Assembly (NCBI RefSeq): GCF_003201875.1
Contig: NZ_QJKD01000023.1
Span: 1-64,000 of the forward strand
Direction of reading: 5' to 3'
Source of the DNA: Hungatella effluvii
GTDB lineage: Bacteria > Bacillota > Clostridia > Lachnospirales > Lachnospiraceae
DNA length: 64,000 nucleotides
Positions 29,257-37,601 of this stretch are shown here, in pieces. The notes under the pieces were generated by a model, which saw only the letters and a list, made by a program, of their open reading frames with translations, was not told the origin of the DNA and did not search any database. Position 1 is the stretch's first letter. Each line of letters opens with the position of its first letter. The position numbers and the translations under genes are program-made.

Positions 29257-31845
29257 ATGAACATTAATAAATTTACACAGAAGTCACTTGAGGCGGTGCA
29301 GAAATGCGAGAAGCTGGCCTATGAATACGGGAACCAGCAGATTGAGCAGGAACATTTGCTGTACAGTCTTTTAACCGTGGAAGACAGCCTGATTTTAAAA
29401 CTCATCACAAAGATGAACGTTCAGAAGGAACAGTTTTTAAATGAGGCTGCCCAGGCTATAGAAAAGCTGCCGAAGGTGAGCGGCGGCCAGCTCTATATCA
29501 GCAATGATTTAAATAAGGTATTGATCAGCGCCGAGGATGAGGCGAAAGCCATGGGAGACGAGTACGTTTCCGTGGAACATCTGTTTCTCGCTATGTTGAA
29601 GCAGCCTTCCAGAATGGTAAAGGAGCTGTTCCGTTCCTATGGAATTACGCGAGAGAATTTCCTTCAGGCATTGTCAACGGTCCGCGGTAATCAGCGGGTT
29701 GTGAGTGACAACCCGGAGGCAACATACGATACACTGGAGAAGTATGGTTATGATATGGTGGAGCGTGCGAGAGACCAGAAGCTGGATCCGGTTATCGGCC
29801 GTGACAGCGAGATTCGTAACGTAGTAAGAATTCTTTCCCGAAAGACGAAGAATAATCCGGTTTTAATCGGGGAACCCGGTGTTGGTAAAACCGCAGTTGT
29901 CGAAGGTCTGGCACAGCGTATTGTGCGGGGGGATGTGCCTGAGGGCTTAAAGGATAAGAAGCTGTTTGCCCTGGATATGGGAGCTCTCCTGGCGGGGGCC
30001 AAGTACCGCGGGGAATTTGAGGAAAGGCTGAAAGCCGTTCTGGACGAGGTGAAGAAGAGTGACGGACAGATCATTCTGTTTATCGATGAGCTTCACACGA
30101 TTGTAGGCGCAGGCAAGACCGAAGGATCCATGGATGCCGGCAATATGTTAAAACCGATGCTGGCCAGGGGCGAGCTTCATTGTATCGGCGCTACGACTCT
30201 GGATGAATACCGCCAGTACATCGAAAAGGACCAGGCGCTGGAGCGCCGTTTCCAGCCGGTTATGGTGGCTGAACCGAACGTGGAGGACACCATTTCAATC
30301 CTTCGTGGATTGAAGGAGCGGTACGAGGTTTACCACGGCGTGAAAATTACAGACTCGGCTCTGGTATCGGCGGCTACCCTTTCGGACCGCTATATCAGCG
30401 ACAGGTTCCTTCCGGATAAGGCAATCGATCTGGTCGATGAGGCCTGTGCGATGATCAAGACAGAACTTGATTCCATGCCTGCAGAACTGGATGAACTGTC
30501 CAGAAAGATTATGCAGATGGAGATTGAGGAAGCGGCTCTTAAGAAAGAAACCGATCATCTGAGTAAGGACCGGCTGGCAGAGCTTCAGAAAGAACTGGCG
30601 GAGCTGCACGATGAATTTGCTGTTTCCAAGGCCCAGTGGGAGAATGAGAAATCTTCAGTCGAGCACTTATCGACCCTGCGTGAAGAGATAGAGAATTTAA
30701 ACCGGGAGATTCAGGACGCCAAACAGAAATACGATTTAAACCTTGCAGCTGAACTGCAGTACGGAAGGCTGCCTCAGCTTCAGAAAGAGCTGGAGGAAGA
30801 GGAGGCCCGTGTCATGAGCCAGGATTTAAGCCTGGTGCATGAAAATGTGACGGAGGACGAGATTGCAAAGATCGTCTCCAAATGGACCGGTATTCCGGTT
30901 GCAAAGCTGACGGAGAGCGAGAGGAATAAGACGCTTCATCTCGATGAAGAACTTCATAGGAGAGTGATTGGTCAGAACGAAGCGGTTGAGAAGGTGACCG
31001 AGGCCATTATCCGTTCCAAGGCGGGGATCAAGGATCCCACAAAGCCTATTGGTTCCTTCCTGTTTTTAGGACCTACCGGCGTGGGTAAGACGGAGCTTGC
31101 GAAAGCGTTGGCGGAGAGACTGTTTGATGATGAAAATAACATCGTCAGGATCGACATGAGTGAATACATGGAGAAACACTCCGTATCCCGTCTGATCGGA
31201 GCGCCGCCAGGATATGTGGGATACGACGAAGGCGGTCAGCTGACAGAGGCTGTCCGCAGAAAACCATATTCCGTTGTACTGTTTGATGAGGTGGAAAAGG
31301 CGCACCCGGATGTATTCAACGTCCTTTTGCAGGTGTTGGATGATGGACGCATTACCGATTCAACCGGTAAAACCGTAGACTTTAAAAATACAATCATTAT
31401 CATGACCTCCAATATCGGTTCCCAGTACCTTTTAGACGGCATCGATGAGAGGGGCAGTATTACGCCGGAGGCCGAGGCCATGGTTATGAATGACTTAAGA
31501 GGCCATTTCCGTCCGGAATTTTTAAACAGGCTGGATGAGATTATTCTGTTCAAGCCTCTTACCAAGGATAATATTGCCGGGATCATCGATCTCATGATCC
31601 AGGATTTAAACAGACGGATCGGGGATAAGGAATTGAAGATTGAACTGACTGATACCGCGAAGAAGTTTGTGGTGGATCGGGGCTACGATCCGATTTACGG
31701 AGCACGTCCGCTGAAAAGGTATCTCCAGAAGCATGTGGAGACACTGGCCGCGAAGATCATCCTCGGAGACGAGGTGAGAGCGGGCAATACAATTGTGATT
31801 GATGTAGCAGATAACGGAAACCAGCTGATCGCATATCCCGAATAA
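29257..31845 (+). CDS. clpB: ATP-dependent disaggregase ClpB
   Basis: 862 residues, the usual ClpB length. It has the N-terminal Clp repeat domain (1-145), a first AAA+ module with Walker A GEPGVGKT (about 205), the coiled middle domain (about 400-525), a second AAA+ module with GPTGVGKT (about 605) and the C-terminal D2-small domain. The middle domain and the absence of a ClpP-binding loop mark ClpB rather than ClpC or ClpA. It rescues aggregated protein with DnaK, in the cytoplasm. An AGAAGGAGG site precedes the start. It has its own near-consensus promoter and a following terminator, so it is a single-gene unit. Confidence 0.98.
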   Translation: MNINKFTQKSLEAVQKCEKLAYEYGNQQIEQEHLLYSLLTVEDSLILKLITKMNVQKEQFLNEAAQAIEKLPKVSGGQLYISNDLNKVLISAEDEAKAMGDEYVSVEHLFLAMLKQPSRMVKELFRSYGITRENFLQALSTVRGNQRVVSDNPEATYDTLEKYGYDMVERARDQKLDPVIGRDSEIRNVVRILSRKTKNNPVLIGEPGVGKTAVVEGLAQRIVRGDVPEGLKDKKLFALDMGALLAGAKYRGEFEERLKAVLDEVKKSDGQIILFIDELHTIVGAGKTEGSMDAGNMLKPMLARGELHCIGATTLDEYRQYIEKDQALERRFQPVMVAEPNVEDTISILRGLKERYEVYHGVKITDSALVSAATLSDRYISDRFLPDKAIDLVDEACAMIKTELDSMPAELDELSRKIMQMEIEEAALKKETDHLSKDRLAELQKELAELHDEFAVSKAQWENEKSSVEHLSTLREEIENLNREIQDAKQKYDLNLAAELQYGRLPQLQKELEEEEARVMSQDLSLVHENVTEDEIAKIVSKWTGIPVAKLTESERNKTLHLDEELHRRVIGQNEAVEKVTEAIIRSKAGIKDPTKPIGSFLFLGPTGVGKTELAKALAERLFDDENNIVRIDMSEYMEKHSVSRLIGAPPGYVGYDEGGQLTEAVRRKPYSVVLFDEVEKAHPDVFNVLLQVLDDGRITDSTGKTVDFKNTIIIMTSNIGSQYLLDGIDERGSITPEAEAMVMNDLRGHFRPEFLNRLDEIILFKPLTKDNIAGIIDLMIQDLNRRIGDKELKIELTDTAKKFVVDRGYDPIYGARPLKRYLQKHVETLAAKIILGDEVRAGNTIVIDVADNGNQLIAYPE

Positions 31846-31855
31846 ATTATTGCAG

Positions 31856-31893
31856 TCCAATCCCCCGCAGATTACTGTGGGGGATTGGATTTT
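31856..31893. terminator. terminator between clpB and the asparaginase gene
   Basis: A 10-bp perfect stem (31856-31865 with 31879-31888) rich in GC, followed by ATTTTC on the plus strand. The minus strand reads into the same hairpin just after the asparaginase stop, so it may serve both convergent genes. Confidence 0.7.
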
Positions 31894-32900
31894 CAGTACG
31901 CCCGCCATAAAATATCTTTATTCACTGTGCGATAGAACATATCACGAATCTCATGTACATTCTGCGTCTGCCCCAGGATCCACATCAGCTTTGTCACCGT
32001 GGCCTCCAGCGTCATGTCATATGCCTCCAGGAGACCGAATTCTTTTTTGATGGAACGCCCGATCTCATAGACAGACATGTTACTGCCCTCATTGGTTACC
32101 TGAGTGGTCATGACAACGGTCTTGCCGAGAGAAATCCATTTCTCGATGGCTTTGTAAAAATCCCCGCTGTCATAGGAGGGAAGTCCACCTACACCAAAGG
32201 ACTCGATGATGACGGCATCATAATGGCCCGCCATGTAATCCAGCACATCAGCGCCCATGGAAGGGATCAGTTTCAGCAGGGCGACATTGGGGTTCAGCGT
32301 GCGATAAAACTGAACATGGTCCGTTAAATGCTCTTTTTCATCCAGATAAAAGATAACGTGGCCGTCCTGGATCATGGCAATATATGGAAAATTGATGCTG
32401 GAAAATGCGTTATAGCTCTTAGTTCGTTCCTTTTTTCCGCGGGTACCCGCAATTACTTTTCCATCAAAGACAATGGTGACGCCGCAGGAACGGTTGTCGC
32501 TGGCAAAACGAAGGCTGTCACACAAGTTGATTCTGGCATCCGTATTTTCCATATCGATCGGCTTCTGAGCGCCTGTAATGACGATGGGCTTCGGGGAATT
32601 TTGAATCAGATAGGAGAGTGCGGCGGCCGTGTAGGCCATGGTATCCGTTCCGTGACAGATGACAAAGCCGTCGTATTCTTCATAGTGCGCCTCGATGGTC
32701 TCTGCCATGGTGAGCCAGTGTTTTGGCTGCATATTGGTGCTGTCTATATTGAGTATCTGAATGCTGTCCGCCTGGCAGAACTGCTTTGCATCCGGAACAT
32801 ATGAGAGAAGCTCTTCCGAAGAGATCAGAGGCTTTAAGCCGGATTCACCGCGTTTGCAGGCGATGGTGCCGCCAGTGCCGAGCATTAATATTTTTTTCAT
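31893..32900 (-). CDS. ansA: L-asparaginase, type I (cytoplasmic)
   Basis: 335 residues starting at the ATG at 32900, with AGGAGG eight bases upstream. A longer open frame to 33218 runs through non-coding hairpins and is rejected. Both catalytic threonine motifs are present: LGTGGTIAC at the N terminus and CHGTDTMAYTA at about 85, plus TGAQKPI. There is no signal peptide, as in the type I enzymes that hydrolyse asparagine to aspartate and ammonia in the cytoplasm. A TGATACAAT extended -10 on the minus strand (complement of 32932-32940) probably drives it. Type is judged from length and lack of export signal. Confidence 0.95.
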   Translation of the reverse strand: MKKILMLGTGGTIACKRGESGLKPLISSEELLSYVPDAKQFCQADSIQILNIDSTNMQPKHWLTMAETIEAHYEEYDGFVICHGTDTMAYTAAALSYLIQNSPKPIVITGAQKPIDMENTDARINLCDSLRFASDNRSCGVTIVFDGKVIAGTRGKKERTKSYNAFSSINFPYIAMIQDGHVIFYLDEKEHLTDHVQFYRTLNPNVALLKLIPSMGADVLDYMAGHYDAVIIESFGVGGLPSYDSGDFYKAIEKWISLGKTVVMTTQVTNEGSNMSVYEIGRSIKKEFGLLEAYDMTLEATVTKLMWILGQTQNVHEIRDMFYRTVNKDILWRAY

Positions 32901-32989
32901 GGAATTTCCTCCTGTTATGATGCTGAAAACGATTGTATCACGACTTTTTTCATTCGTATAGGGCTTTTTAAAATTCTCTTCGTGAATTG

Positions 32990-33140
32990 GTAACAGTTCC
33001 GACGGCTCATCTTCTTGACCGAAAAATCCGGTCAAGAAGCATCGGATATTCATCCGATGTAAAAATTGGTGCATAAAGCCGCTTACAAGCAAGCTTAACG
33101 CTGCTTCCTGCGCCAATTTTCCCGCCGTCTGAACTGTTAC
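32990..33140. repeat. 151-nt multi-hairpin element with terminal inverted repeats
   Basis: The ends are a perfect 10-bp inverted repeat (32990-32999 with 33131-33140) that continues, after one mismatch, as a 6-bp pair (33001-33006 with 33124-33129). Inside are three hairpins: 11 bp at 33011-33021/33029-33039, 8 bp with an ATTC loop at 33040-33047/33052-33059, and 12 bp with one G-T pair at 33062-33073/33109-33120. It lies between the divergent promoters of the asparaginase gene and the pilus operon, outside both leaders as I place them. It could be a dispersed MITE- or REP-like element, or an independent structured RNA. No second copy was seen in this window. Confidence 0.7.
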
Positions 33141-33180
33141 ATAAATTGATGTCTGCAGCAACGTAATCGATTTCTGCACG

Positions 33181-33209
33181 TTGAAAATACCGGAAATATA
33201 TGCTAGAAT
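33181..33209 (+). promoter_or_regulatory. promoter of the type IV pilus operon
   Basis: TTGAAA at 33181-33186, a 17-base spacer and TAGAAT at 33204-33209 with TG two bases before it (extended -10). It would start transcription about 25 bases before the DUF4250 gene. A strong sigma-A promoter by appearance, so no special sigma factor needs to be assumed. Confidence 0.8.
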
Positions 33210-33242
33210 GAATTGCATTGATATAGAACAGGAGAATCGGAA

Positions 33243-33422
33243 ATGGCAAATGTACCTAAAGACCCGGTCATGCTGCTCAGTTTCTTAAATACACAGCTTC
33301 GCGACTATTACCCCTCTCTGGAGGACTGCTGTCTGTCGCTGGGCCTTGATAAGGAAGAGATAACCAGTGGACTGGCCTCGATTGACTACTATTATAATGA
33401 AGAAAAAAAACAGTTTATTTAG
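33243..33422 (+). CDS. DUF4250 small protein, first gene of the pilus operon
   Basis: 59 residues. It begins MANVPKDPVMLLSFLNTQLRD, followed by a run with EDCC, LGLDKEEI and a C-terminal IDYYYNEEKKQF, the known pattern of DUF4250 (PxDPxMLLSxxN...QF). It is a short soluble helical protein with no known function. AGGAG at 33230-33234 lies eight bases upstream. The next gene's most likely start falls inside its last codons, so the two are translationally coupled. Being transcribed from the promoter at 33181 as the leading gene suggests a link to pilus expression, but in other genomes the family is not known as a pilus gene, so shared transcription may be incidental. Confidence 0.9.
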   Translation: MANVPKDPVMLLSFLNTQLRDYYPSLEDCCLSLGLDKEEITSGLASIDYYYNEEKKQFI

Positions 33423-33873
33423 ATGGGTGAAAAGCAAACGAAAACGTATGCAAAAGGATGATGCGGGCTTTACCTTAATTGAGACGCTTGCGGTGCTCTC
33501 CATCATTGCGATTCTTGCAGCGAATCTCGTCCCCGAGCTGAATGCATTTATCGATGATGCAAAGAAAAAGTCGTATGTGGCGGAGACGTTTATGGTAAAG
33601 GCAGCCATGCAGTCGTATGTCATTGACCGGCTTGCTGAAGACGGAGTGATCGATGACTTCGTTATGTATAACGAGATATTTTACCCGGAGGTAGGGAGTA
33701 AAGAGAACGCTTTATACGATATGCTGAAAGGCAGTGTTACGAAAGGCGGACAGATCCGGGGCATCTTTTATGACCCGGCGACAGGTAAGATAAACGGTAT
33801 GATCTACGATGTGAAGGATTATCAAATAGAGATTAAGAATGATTCCGAAGTGGAAGTCCGTGACAGAAAATGA
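33397..33873 (+). CDS. type IV prepilin (pilin-like subunit)
   Basis: 158 residues from the ATG at 33397. A basic leader of 24 residues ends at the prepilin peptidase site AG/FTLIE, with Glu at +5 of the mature protein, followed by the hydrophobic helix TLAVLSIIAILAANLVP. The ATG at 33448 (seven-residue leader) is an alternative; neither has a strong ribosome site, and the first would be coupled to the DUF4250 gene. The soluble part is acidic with no cysteine. It is a structural pilin or minor pilin that is cut by the peptidase encoded two genes on and packed into the fibre by its helix. The stop lies 16 bases before the next gene. Confidence 0.88.
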   Translation: MKKKNSLFRWVKSKRKRMQKDDAGFTLIETLAVLSIIAILAANLVPELNAFIDDAKKKSYVAETFMVKAAMQSYVIDRLAEDGVIDDFVMYNEIFYPEVGSKENALYDMLKGSVTKGGQIRGIFYDPATGKINGMIYDVKDYQIEIKNDSEVEVRDRK

Positions 33874-33889
33874 AAAAGGGATAACAAAG

Positions 33890-34318
33890 ATGAACAGATG
33901 GAAACACATAAGAGAAGACAGAAATGGATTTACGCTGGTAGAAGTGCTTGCAGTTCTGGTCATTATTGCAATCCTGGCAGCGGTTGCTATTCCGACCATG
34001 AGTGGGTTTATCAGTGATGCTAGAAAGAAGTCATATACTTCGCAGGCCCGGAATGTCTATGTTGCAGCACAGGCTGCGGCTCTGGAACAGGAAGGCACGA
34101 ATAACGGAACAGCTGTGGCCTCGGTTGTCGAGTATACCAGAGGTGACGGTTCCAAATACATAGCCAGAGTGGAGGCGCTTCTGGGCAATGACGTGGAGAG
34201 CGGAAGCAGCTTTAAGATAACGCTGGATGGAAACAAAGTTGAGGAAATAGAGTATACCCCGGAAGATGGGAAGAAGATTACGATCACCGGCGGAAAGGGC
34301 GTTACCTATGAAGACTGA
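33890..34318 (+). CDS. type IV prepilin, probable major pilin
   Basis: 142 residues. The leader MNRWKHIREDRNG is cut before FTLVEVLAVL, with Glu at +5 and a classic pilin helix ending in IAILAAVAIP. The soluble part is short and Ser/Thr/Gly-rich, like small clostridial major pilins. The ATG at 33890 is chosen because AAAAAGGG lies nine bases before it; an upstream start at 33839 would add an implausible leader. Its end overlaps the start of the prepilin peptidase. Calling it the major pilin rests on its size and canonical helix, not on abundance data. Confidence 0.9.
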   Translation: MNRWKHIREDRNGFTLVEVLAVLVIIAILAAVAIPTMSGFISDARKKSYTSQARNVYVAAQAAALEQEGTNNGTAVASVVEYTRGDGSKYIARVEALLGNDVESGSSFKITLDGNKVEEIEYTPEDGKKITITGGKGVTYED

Positions 34319-34886
34319 AGAGGAGCATATGGGCAGAAGTATTCCCAGGAGGGTCGTCGCAGCTGCGGTGGCCCTTTTTCTGGCGGGTATAACCTGGTAT
34401 TACTGCGGTGGATTTGGCCTCCATGCAGTCATGATATGGCTGGTGTGTCTGATTTTAGCAGCGATCGCATATACGGATTTTAAAACTATGCGCATTCCGA
34501 ACCGGATGACAGCTGCGCTTCTCATTCCTGCGTTCCTGTCTCTTGTGACGGAGCCGGGAATCACTCTTTTAAGCAGAGCGATGGGAGGGCTTGCTGTCAG
34601 CCTGCCCATGTATCTCATGACACTTGCCGTTCCGGAAAGCTTTGGCGGCGGTGATATCAAACTGATGGCTGTCTGCGGCCTTATACTTGGAGGACCGCGG
34701 ATCATTGCTGCCGCCTTTCTCTCTGTGGTGTCTGGAGGTTGTTATGCAATCTGGCTGCTGGCGTCACATAAGGCCGGGCGCGGATCGCATTTTGCTTTTG
34801 GTCCATTTCTGGCGGCGGGTGTCGTGATTTCCCTTCTGTATGGAGACAAGCTGCTGGCCTGGTATCTGGGATTTTTAAGAGGATGA
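34308..34886 (+). CDS. pilD: prepilin peptidase (A24 family), peptidase domain only
   Basis: 192 residues with about six membrane segments. The two catalytic aspartates are seen in AYTDFKTMRIPN and FGGGDIKL (the GxGD motif). It cuts prepilin leaders at the inner face of the membrane. PilD enzymes usually carry an extra N-terminal domain with a zinc Cys cluster and N-methyltransferase activity; that part is absent here, so the enzyme should cut but may not methylate. The ATG at 34308 has GGAAAGGG eight bases before it and overlaps the pilin gene; 34329 is an alternative. It sits inside the operon next to its substrates. Confidence 0.93.
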   Translation: MKTEEEHMGRSIPRRVVAAAVALFLAGITWYYCGGFGLHAVMIWLVCLILAAIAYTDFKTMRIPNRMTAALLIPAFLSLVTEPGITLLSRAMGGLAVSLPMYLMTLAVPESFGGGDIKLMAVCGLILGGPRIIAAAFLSVVSGGCYAIWLLASHKAGRGSHFAFGPFLAAGVVISLLYGDKLLAWYLGFLRG

Positions 34887-34902
34887 GAGAAAGGGTGATT
34901 TT

Positions 34903-36090
34903 GTGGCAGATTACGAATATACAGCGAAAAGTATAAACGGCAGGCGCACGAGAGGGAAGATTCAGGCTCAGGACTTTGATCAGGCGTGGACAAAGATCCG
35001 GGCCATGGGTCTGTATCCGGTGAAGGTCAAAGAAGAGCGCGGAAAAGTCAGAAGGCGTCCATTGGGCTATGGACTTCTGTCACGATTTATGGGTGAATTG
35101 ACGGTCATGCTGAATTCCGGAATACCTTTGGCGCAGGCGCTGAACTTAATCAGTGTCAAGGAGTCGAGAAAGGATTTAAGGGAGATCTATGGAAAACTCT
35201 ATCATATGATCCTGCACGGCGTGGATTTTTCTCAGGCGATGGAGATGCAGGATGGCGTATTTCCACCCATTCTCATCGGCATGGTGCGCGCCGGGGAAGC
35301 GGGAGGCGGCCTCGCAGAGGCGACAGGGAAAATGGCAGAGTACTTCGAACGGGAAGATGAGACGAGGAAAAAGATCGGGACCGCTATGGTCTATCCCGCC
35401 TTTCTCTTTCTGACCGTTACTGCGGTGGTGCTCCTGTTGTTTACGGCCGTCCTTCCCAGCTTTTTCGAGCTGTTCGAATCCATGGAGCAAATACCGGCTT
35501 CCACGCAGATTCTTATGGCAGTAAGCCGCGGGCTTCGGAATCATTTTACAGATATTGCCGCGGTCATTATTTCGGCTGCAGTGATCCTGGCCGGAGTATT
35601 TACCCGGCCTGGCGCAGTGGTATGGAAGGATAAAATGATGCTTCATATTCCGGGGACCGGGACACTTCTTAAGACGATTATGGCTGGCAGATTTGCAAGG
35701 ACCTTCAGTTTCCTGTATGGCGGAGGCGTTCCATTTATTAATGCACTGGAACTGACTGCGGATGCGCTGGGCAGCCGCTATATGAAGAAACGGCTCTGTC
35801 AGGTAATGGAGGATATGAAAAACGGAATGCTTCTTTCCGACTCACTGTCCCAGATCAGAGAGTTCTGTCCCGAACTAATTCACAGCATTTACATAGGAGA
35901 GGAATCCGGTAATTTGGATTCCATGTTGAAACGCACCGCGGAATCCTTTGAAATAAGGTCAGAGACAGCGATAAAGCGGCTTTTGTCGCTTCTGGAGCCG
36001 ACCATGATTATTATCATGGCAGTCATCATTGGTTATTTGATGCTGTCAGTGATGGTTCCCATTTACCAGTATTATCAGAGTATCGGTTAA
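34903..36090 (+). CDS. pilC: type IV pilus inner-membrane platform protein PilC/GspF
   Basis: 395 residues, the family's usual length. It starts at GTG with GAGAAAGGG upstream. The N-terminal ADYEYTAKSINGRRTRGKI is the typical GspF opening. Two T2SSF domains (about 65-190 and 270-390) each end in membrane helices, with GEESGNLDSML in the second. PilC forms the membrane base that the PilB motor turns to extrude pilin. It lies between the peptidase gene and the PilM-PilN fusion, with short gaps, in the operon. Confidence 0.96.
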   Translation: MADYEYTAKSINGRRTRGKIQAQDFDQAWTKIRAMGLYPVKVKEERGKVRRRPLGYGLLSRFMGELTVMLNSGIPLAQALNLISVKESRKDLREIYGKLYHMILHGVDFSQAMEMQDGVFPPILIGMVRAGEAGGGLAEATGKMAEYFEREDETRKKIGTAMVYPAFLFLTVTAVVLLLFTAVLPSFFELFESMEQIPASTQILMAVSRGLRNHFTDIAAVIISAAVILAGVFTRPGAVVWKDKMMLHIPGTGTLLKTIMAGRFARTFSFLYGGGVPFINALELTADALGSRYMKKRLCQVMEDMKNGMLLSDSLSQIREFCPELIHSIYIGEESGNLDSMLKRTAESFEIRSETAIKRLLSLLEPTMIIIMAVIIGYLMLSVMVPIYQYYQSIG

Positions 36091-36112
36091 GGCCTTAAAC
36101 AGGAGGGCACAT

Positions 36113-37591
36113 ATGAGATTATCAGTCTATTTAGGGGAAAATGAGATAAAAACTGTGCTTGGAAGGTCAGGGAAAAAGATAGAGATTATGGATTGCCTCA
36201 GCATCCGTTTAAAGGAAGGCGCCTTAATCAACGACGTTGTGACAGAAGAGGAAGCTGTAAAGGAGGTACTGAACGGAATCAGGAAGCGGTATGGAAAATA
36301 CCGCAGGCATGTGTATTTGACTATGGGCGGAAACCAGATTATCACGAAGGTGCTGAGAGCTCCGCGGATGCCTCACAGCCAGATGCTGGAACTGGTGAGG
36401 CGGGAGATTTCCGATCTGATTCTGCCCTCAGAGAAAGGCAGCTACGTCTATGATTACAGCATCATCAGGAGGAAAAACAGGGATAACAAAGGGTGTACCA
36501 TCCTCTGTGTGGCGATGAAACGCAGTGTGATTCTTGAGTACCAGAGCCTGTTTTCCGAATGTGGGATGAAGCTGAAATCGATAGACGTCGCAGTTGATGG
36601 TTTGAATAATCTGGTTGATTTCCTGCCGTCTTTCCGGAATAAGACATTTATTATGGCAATCGCGGATGGACGGAATATGATGACATCGCTTTACATCGAT
36701 GGTGTCTATACGTATACGAACCGTATGCGTCTGGTCGATGAGAGAGGAACTGAGGAGAGTACGGCAGAGATGGCAAAGGTGATCCGGTCCGTTATCCATT
36801 TCTGCAAGATGCAGAGAGACGAATTTGAACTGGATTCCGTCTGTCTCTGCGGGCTGGGGAAAGAAGAACTGGACAGCCTCATTCCCCGCATTGTGAAAAA
36901 TGAGGATATCACCGTGACAGTGCCCGGCGCGGAAGCGCTGATTACAGCGAAAGACGGCATCAGCTATTCCATGGGCCAGTATATGTATGTCACCGGCAGT
37001 CTGCTGGGAGGCCGTAAGTCTCTGGATCTCATTGGAGCGGCGAAACAGAAGGAAAGGCGCAGGGAAGAGGAACGGTCCCGTTTTCTTTGGGCAGGTCTTT
37101 TACCTGCGGCAATTATCAGTATCTTTCTGGGGATTGCGGCGGATAACGAGATTGCTGTAAGAAACATGAGGGAAGAGATACATGTTCTTGAAGAACGTCT
37201 GTCTGAAAAAGGGAGAAAAGAGGCGCTGGCCGAAGAAAAACAGTTGAAAGAGAAACTGATGTCCCTGAGAACCCTGACGGCCGGGCAGGCTGCGGTAAAG
37301 AAAGAGGCGGTAAAGACTGCGAAGATGAACAGCGCTGTGCGGAAGTACATCTTTGACGCGGCGGGCGGAAGCCTGGAGCTCTCCGAACCGGAATACATGG
37401 ATGGCTCGCTGATTTTTAACGGAAATTCACAGAACTATGAGGAAATATCAGCTTATGCGCACAGACTGGAAGAGAGCGGACTGTTCTCAAAGGTAGAGTA
37501 TTCCGGATTTACCAATGTCAATCCGGTGACAAAGAAAAAGGATGGCTGGTACTATTTTCAACTGGAGTGTGTATTAAAAATGCCGGAATAA
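36113..37591 (+). CDS. PilM-PilN fusion, pilus alignment complex
   Basis: 492 residues combining two proteins that are usually separate. Residues 1-300 look like PilM, an actin-like cytoplasmic ATP-binding fold (IADGRNMMTSLYIDG; AEMAKVIRSVIHF; CLCGLGKEELDSL). About 323-343 is one membrane helix, then a coiled coil (about 350-390) and a small PilN-like domain to the end. PilM normally binds the short cytoplasmic tail of PilN; here they are one chain. The frame is intact with no stop or shift at the junction. An AGGAGGG site precedes the ATG, and pilO follows after ten bases, the standard order M-N-O. Confidence 0.85.
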   Translation: MRLSVYLGENEIKTVLGRSGKKIEIMDCLSIRLKEGALINDVVTEEEAVKEVLNGIRKRYGKYRRHVYLTMGGNQIITKVLRAPRMPHSQMLELVRREISDLILPSEKGSYVYDYSIIRRKNRDNKGCTILCVAMKRSVILEYQSLFSECGMKLKSIDVAVDGLNNLVDFLPSFRNKTFIMAIADGRNMMTSLYIDGVYTYTNRMRLVDERGTEESTAEMAKVIRSVIHFCKMQRDEFELDSVCLCGLGKEELDSLIPRIVKNEDITVTVPGAEALITAKDGISYSMGQYMYVTGSLLGGRKSLDLIGAAKQKERRREEERSRFLWAGLLPAAIISIFLGIAADNEIAVRNMREEIHVLEERLSEKGRKEALAEEKQLKEKLMSLRTLTAGQAAVKKEAVKTAKMNSAVRKYIFDAAGGSLELSEPEYMDGSLIFNGNSQNYEEISAYAHRLEESGLFSKVEYSGFTNVNPVTKKKDGWYYFQLECVLKMPE

Positions 37592-37601
37592 GGAGGGAAC
37601 C

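Noticed and set aside
32901..33218. N-terminal extension of asparaginase
   Set aside because: The extension reads through the structured element; the ATG at 32900 has an AGGAGG site and the family's true N terminus.
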